Of a stretch of 64,000 nt of DNA, positions 62,317-64,000 are shown in pieces. Both the position numbers and the translations under genes were made by a program. How positions within the stretch are numbered: position 1 is the stretch's first letter; each line of letters opens with the position of its first letter. The stretch comes from Allochromatium palmeri. GTDB lineage: Bacteria; Pseudomonadota; Gammaproteobacteria; Chromatiales; Chromatiaceae. The notes under the pieces were generated by a model. The model ran no database searches. It had not been told where the DNA came from and saw nothing but the letters and a program-made list of their open reading frames with translations. The stretch is from positions 1 to 64,000 of the forward strand of contig NZ_WNKT01000010.1 of the NCBI RefSeq assembly GCF_009720725.1. Direction: 5' to 3'.

Positions 62317-64000
62317 TCAGCGCGAGAACACCATCAGATAACGCTGTGGAATGACCTGCTCGCTGGATTCGAGCTTGAAACCATAGGCCTGCAACTGCGA
62401 GGCAATCAGTTCCTGGCGCATATAGGGGCCATGATAGGGCAACAGACCGGTCTCGACCGGCCCGTTGTCTACGACCACCAGACGTCCATCGGGTTTCAGC
62501 GCCTTGCGGATACTGGCGATCATGCCATCACGCTCGGCCTGGGAGGACACGCCATAGATGATGTGATAGAGCGAGCACATGAAGACCATGTCAGCCGTGC
62601 CCGGCTCCGGAATCTCGAAGCCATCGGTGGCCGAGACCGCACCGACGACCTGCTTCAGCCCCCATTTAGCGGCCAGCCCATTGAGATACTCGATGTGTGA
62701 ATCCTTGGTATCGAAGGCCAGCACCTGACCTGTCGGCCCGACACGCTCGGCGAACTTGAAGCTGTAGAAGCCCGGACCGCTGCCGATGTCGACCACCCGA
62801 TCGCCGGCCTTCAGCGGCAGACGCTCCATGATCTTGGGCGACTGCTCCCACTCATCACGCTTCGGATTGTTGAAGAGGATGAAGTCTTCGAGCGCCTGAC
62901 GGCGGATGATGCCAATCTCGCGCGTCTTCTCGTCGGTCACGTCCTCGACCGGAAGCGCGGTTGCCGCCAGCTTGTATTTTCGGGCGACATAGAACTTGAG
63001 GTTGGCGTAGTCGTCCTGGGCCAGATAGGCGATGAACTCAGCAACGAGCGGATCGCGCGTCAGCTCGCGCCGCTCGTCCTCGGTCGCGGCCAGATACTGG
63101 GCGATCCATTGCAGGGCGGTGTATTCGCCGCCGAAGTTCTCATTCGGAATGATCTTGTCGTACAGGCTGATCGCCTGACGCGCTGCTTCCAGATCCGAAT
63201 CATTGAGCGCCTTGAGCATCAACCGAGCGGCGGCGATGCCGGAGGGCGTGATGTCGAAGGAGTCGAGACTGCCGATATGGATCACCGAGTTCGAGTCGCT
63301 GACCCGGATCGAATCCTGCCCGGGCGCCAGGCTGTAGATCGGCGGCTTGGGCGCCTGGGGTGCCGCTTTGCGCAGTACCAGCAGATAGCGATAGGGCGAC
63401 AGATCCTCGCTCGACACCAGCTCAAAACCATAATGATAAAGCTGGGCCTGGACGAATTCGCGGTCCACATAGGCATTGTGCAGCGAGGCGCCCTCATGGT
63501 CGCGATTGTCGAGCACGACCAGATAGCCGCCCGGACGCAATGTCTGGTGCAGAGTCTCCATGAAGGCATCGCGCTCGCTCGGCTGGCTCCAGGCATAGAG
63601 CACATGGTAGAGCGAGGCGATGAACACCAGATCGGTCGGCTCGCGCACGACGATGTCGTTGGGTTTGGACAGGACCGGCTGCACACCGCTGAAATCGTAC
63701 TGCTCGACGAAGGTCTTGAGCTGTGCGACATAGGTTTCTTCGGTATCGGCGGCATAGACGACCGCCTCCGGCCCCAGCGCCGCGGCGATCCGGGTCGAGA
63801 AGTAGCCGAAACCCGCCCCGAGATCGATCACCCGACGCGCCTGGGGTTTAAGTCCGGCGATGATCTCGACGACCCGCTCAGTCGCGTCCCATTGTGAACG
63901 CGCCGGGTTGTTGAACAGCAGCAGATCATCGAGGAAGGTGAGCCGGTCGAGGTGTGACTCAGGATCGCTAGGTGTGTAGTCGCCCACGCGATACTTGCGC
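62317..64000 (-). CDS. Tandem-duplicated class I methyltransferase (5' end outside window)
   Basis: Two SAM-methyltransferase domains in one chain. Domain 1 has RVIDLGAGFGYFSTRIA, and domain 2 has RVVDIGSGPGFYSFKFA; each is preceded by a LLFNNPARSQW or ILFNNPKRDEW segment and followed by ASLYHVLYAW or CSLYHIIYGV. The frame is still open at base 64000 and encodes RKYR there, matching RKYK before domain 2, so the start lies beyond the window. Both SAM sites look intact. Substrate unknown. Confidence 0.85.
   Translation of the reverse strand, partial: RKYRVGDYTPSDPESHLDRLTFLDDLLLFNNPARSQWDATERVVEIIAGLKPQARRVIDLGAGFGYFSTRIAAALGPEAVVYAADTEETYVAQLKTFVEQYDFSGVQPVLSKPNDIVVREPTDLVFIASLYHVLYAWSQPSERDAFMETLHQTLRPGGYLVVLDNRDHEGASLHNAYVDREFVQAQLYHYGFELVSSEDLSPYRYLLVLRKAAPQAPKPPIYSLAPGQDSIRVSDSNSVIHIGSLDSFDITPSGIAAARLMLKALNDSDLEAARQAISLYDKIIPNENFGGEYTALQWIAQYLAATEDERRELTRDPLVAEFIAYLAQDDYANLKFYVARKYKLAATALPVEDVTDEKTREIGIIRRQALEDFILFNNPKRDEWEQSPKIMERLPLKAGDRVVDIGSGPGFYSFKFAERVGPTGQVLAFDTKDSHIEYLNGLAAKWGLKQVVGAVSATDGFEIPEPGTADMVFMCSLYHIIYGVSSQAERDGMIASIRKALKPDGRLVVVDNGPVETGLLPYHGPYMRQELIASQLQAYGFKLESSEQVIPQRYLMVFSR

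Overview
The window looks like chromosome of a purple sulfur bacterium of the Chromatiaceae (Allochromatium/Thiocystis-like). The strongest sign is a complete sat-aprM-aprB-aprA operon (minus strand, 12048-16475), the gene order known from Allochromatium vinosum, which oxidises sulfite to sulfate through APS. High G+C and gammaproteobacterial housekeeping genes (mutS, mrcB, aceK, rlmD, hrpB, radA) agree. No rRNA, CRISPR array, prophage or complete insertion sequence is visible. The species call is inference.

Layout. 1-8.9 kb: a di-haem cytochrome, a PhoX-like phosphatase, radA, a J-domain membrane protein, an HDOD protein and a DinG/YoaA helicase, all on the minus strand. 9-11 kb: cysC, a phosphodiesterase and two small unknown genes on the plus strand. 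11-16.5 kb: a SlyD-like FKBP, a small unknown and the sat-aprMBA operon. 16.5-18.3 kb is an accessory island with three parts: a long GC-rich structured stretch ending in a terminator-like hairpin that touches the sat ribosome binding site; the 3' remnant of a membrane-protein gene; and two integron-type gene cassettes with attC sites but no integrase. 18.4-30 kb: an LpoP-like lipoprotein with PBP1b, an ABC exporter, a TSUP permease, DUF155 and OmpA-like proteins, and mutS. 30.3 kb: tRNA-Ser(GGA). 31-44 kb: aceK, rlmD, a cupin with a RAYT transposase, hrpB, alpha-carbonic anhydrase, a methyltransferase, malQ, an EipA/DUF1134 protein and a metallophosphoesterase. 44-48 kb: an Fbp-type iron(III) ABC importer behind a candidate Fur box. 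48-56.5 kb: a five-gene surface-glycan operon (UDP-xylose synthase, GalE, a GT2-FkbM fusion, two COG5610-type HAD proteins). 57-64 kb: an unassigned set with an EamA transporter, two radical-SAM enzymes, a cysteine-repeat lipoprotein, a coiled-coil protein and a tandem-duplicated methyltransferase that runs off the window.

How the genes fit together. AprBA with AprM oxidises sulfite to APS and Sat converts APS to sulfate with ATP gain; cysC would serve assimilation. The glycan operon has ATGA stop/start overlaps at uxs-galE-HAD and should be made as a unit. Most other genes are ordinary housekeeping. The least explained stretches are the structured region and cassette island before sat, the HAD pair in the glycan operon, and the radical-SAM operon at the right end.
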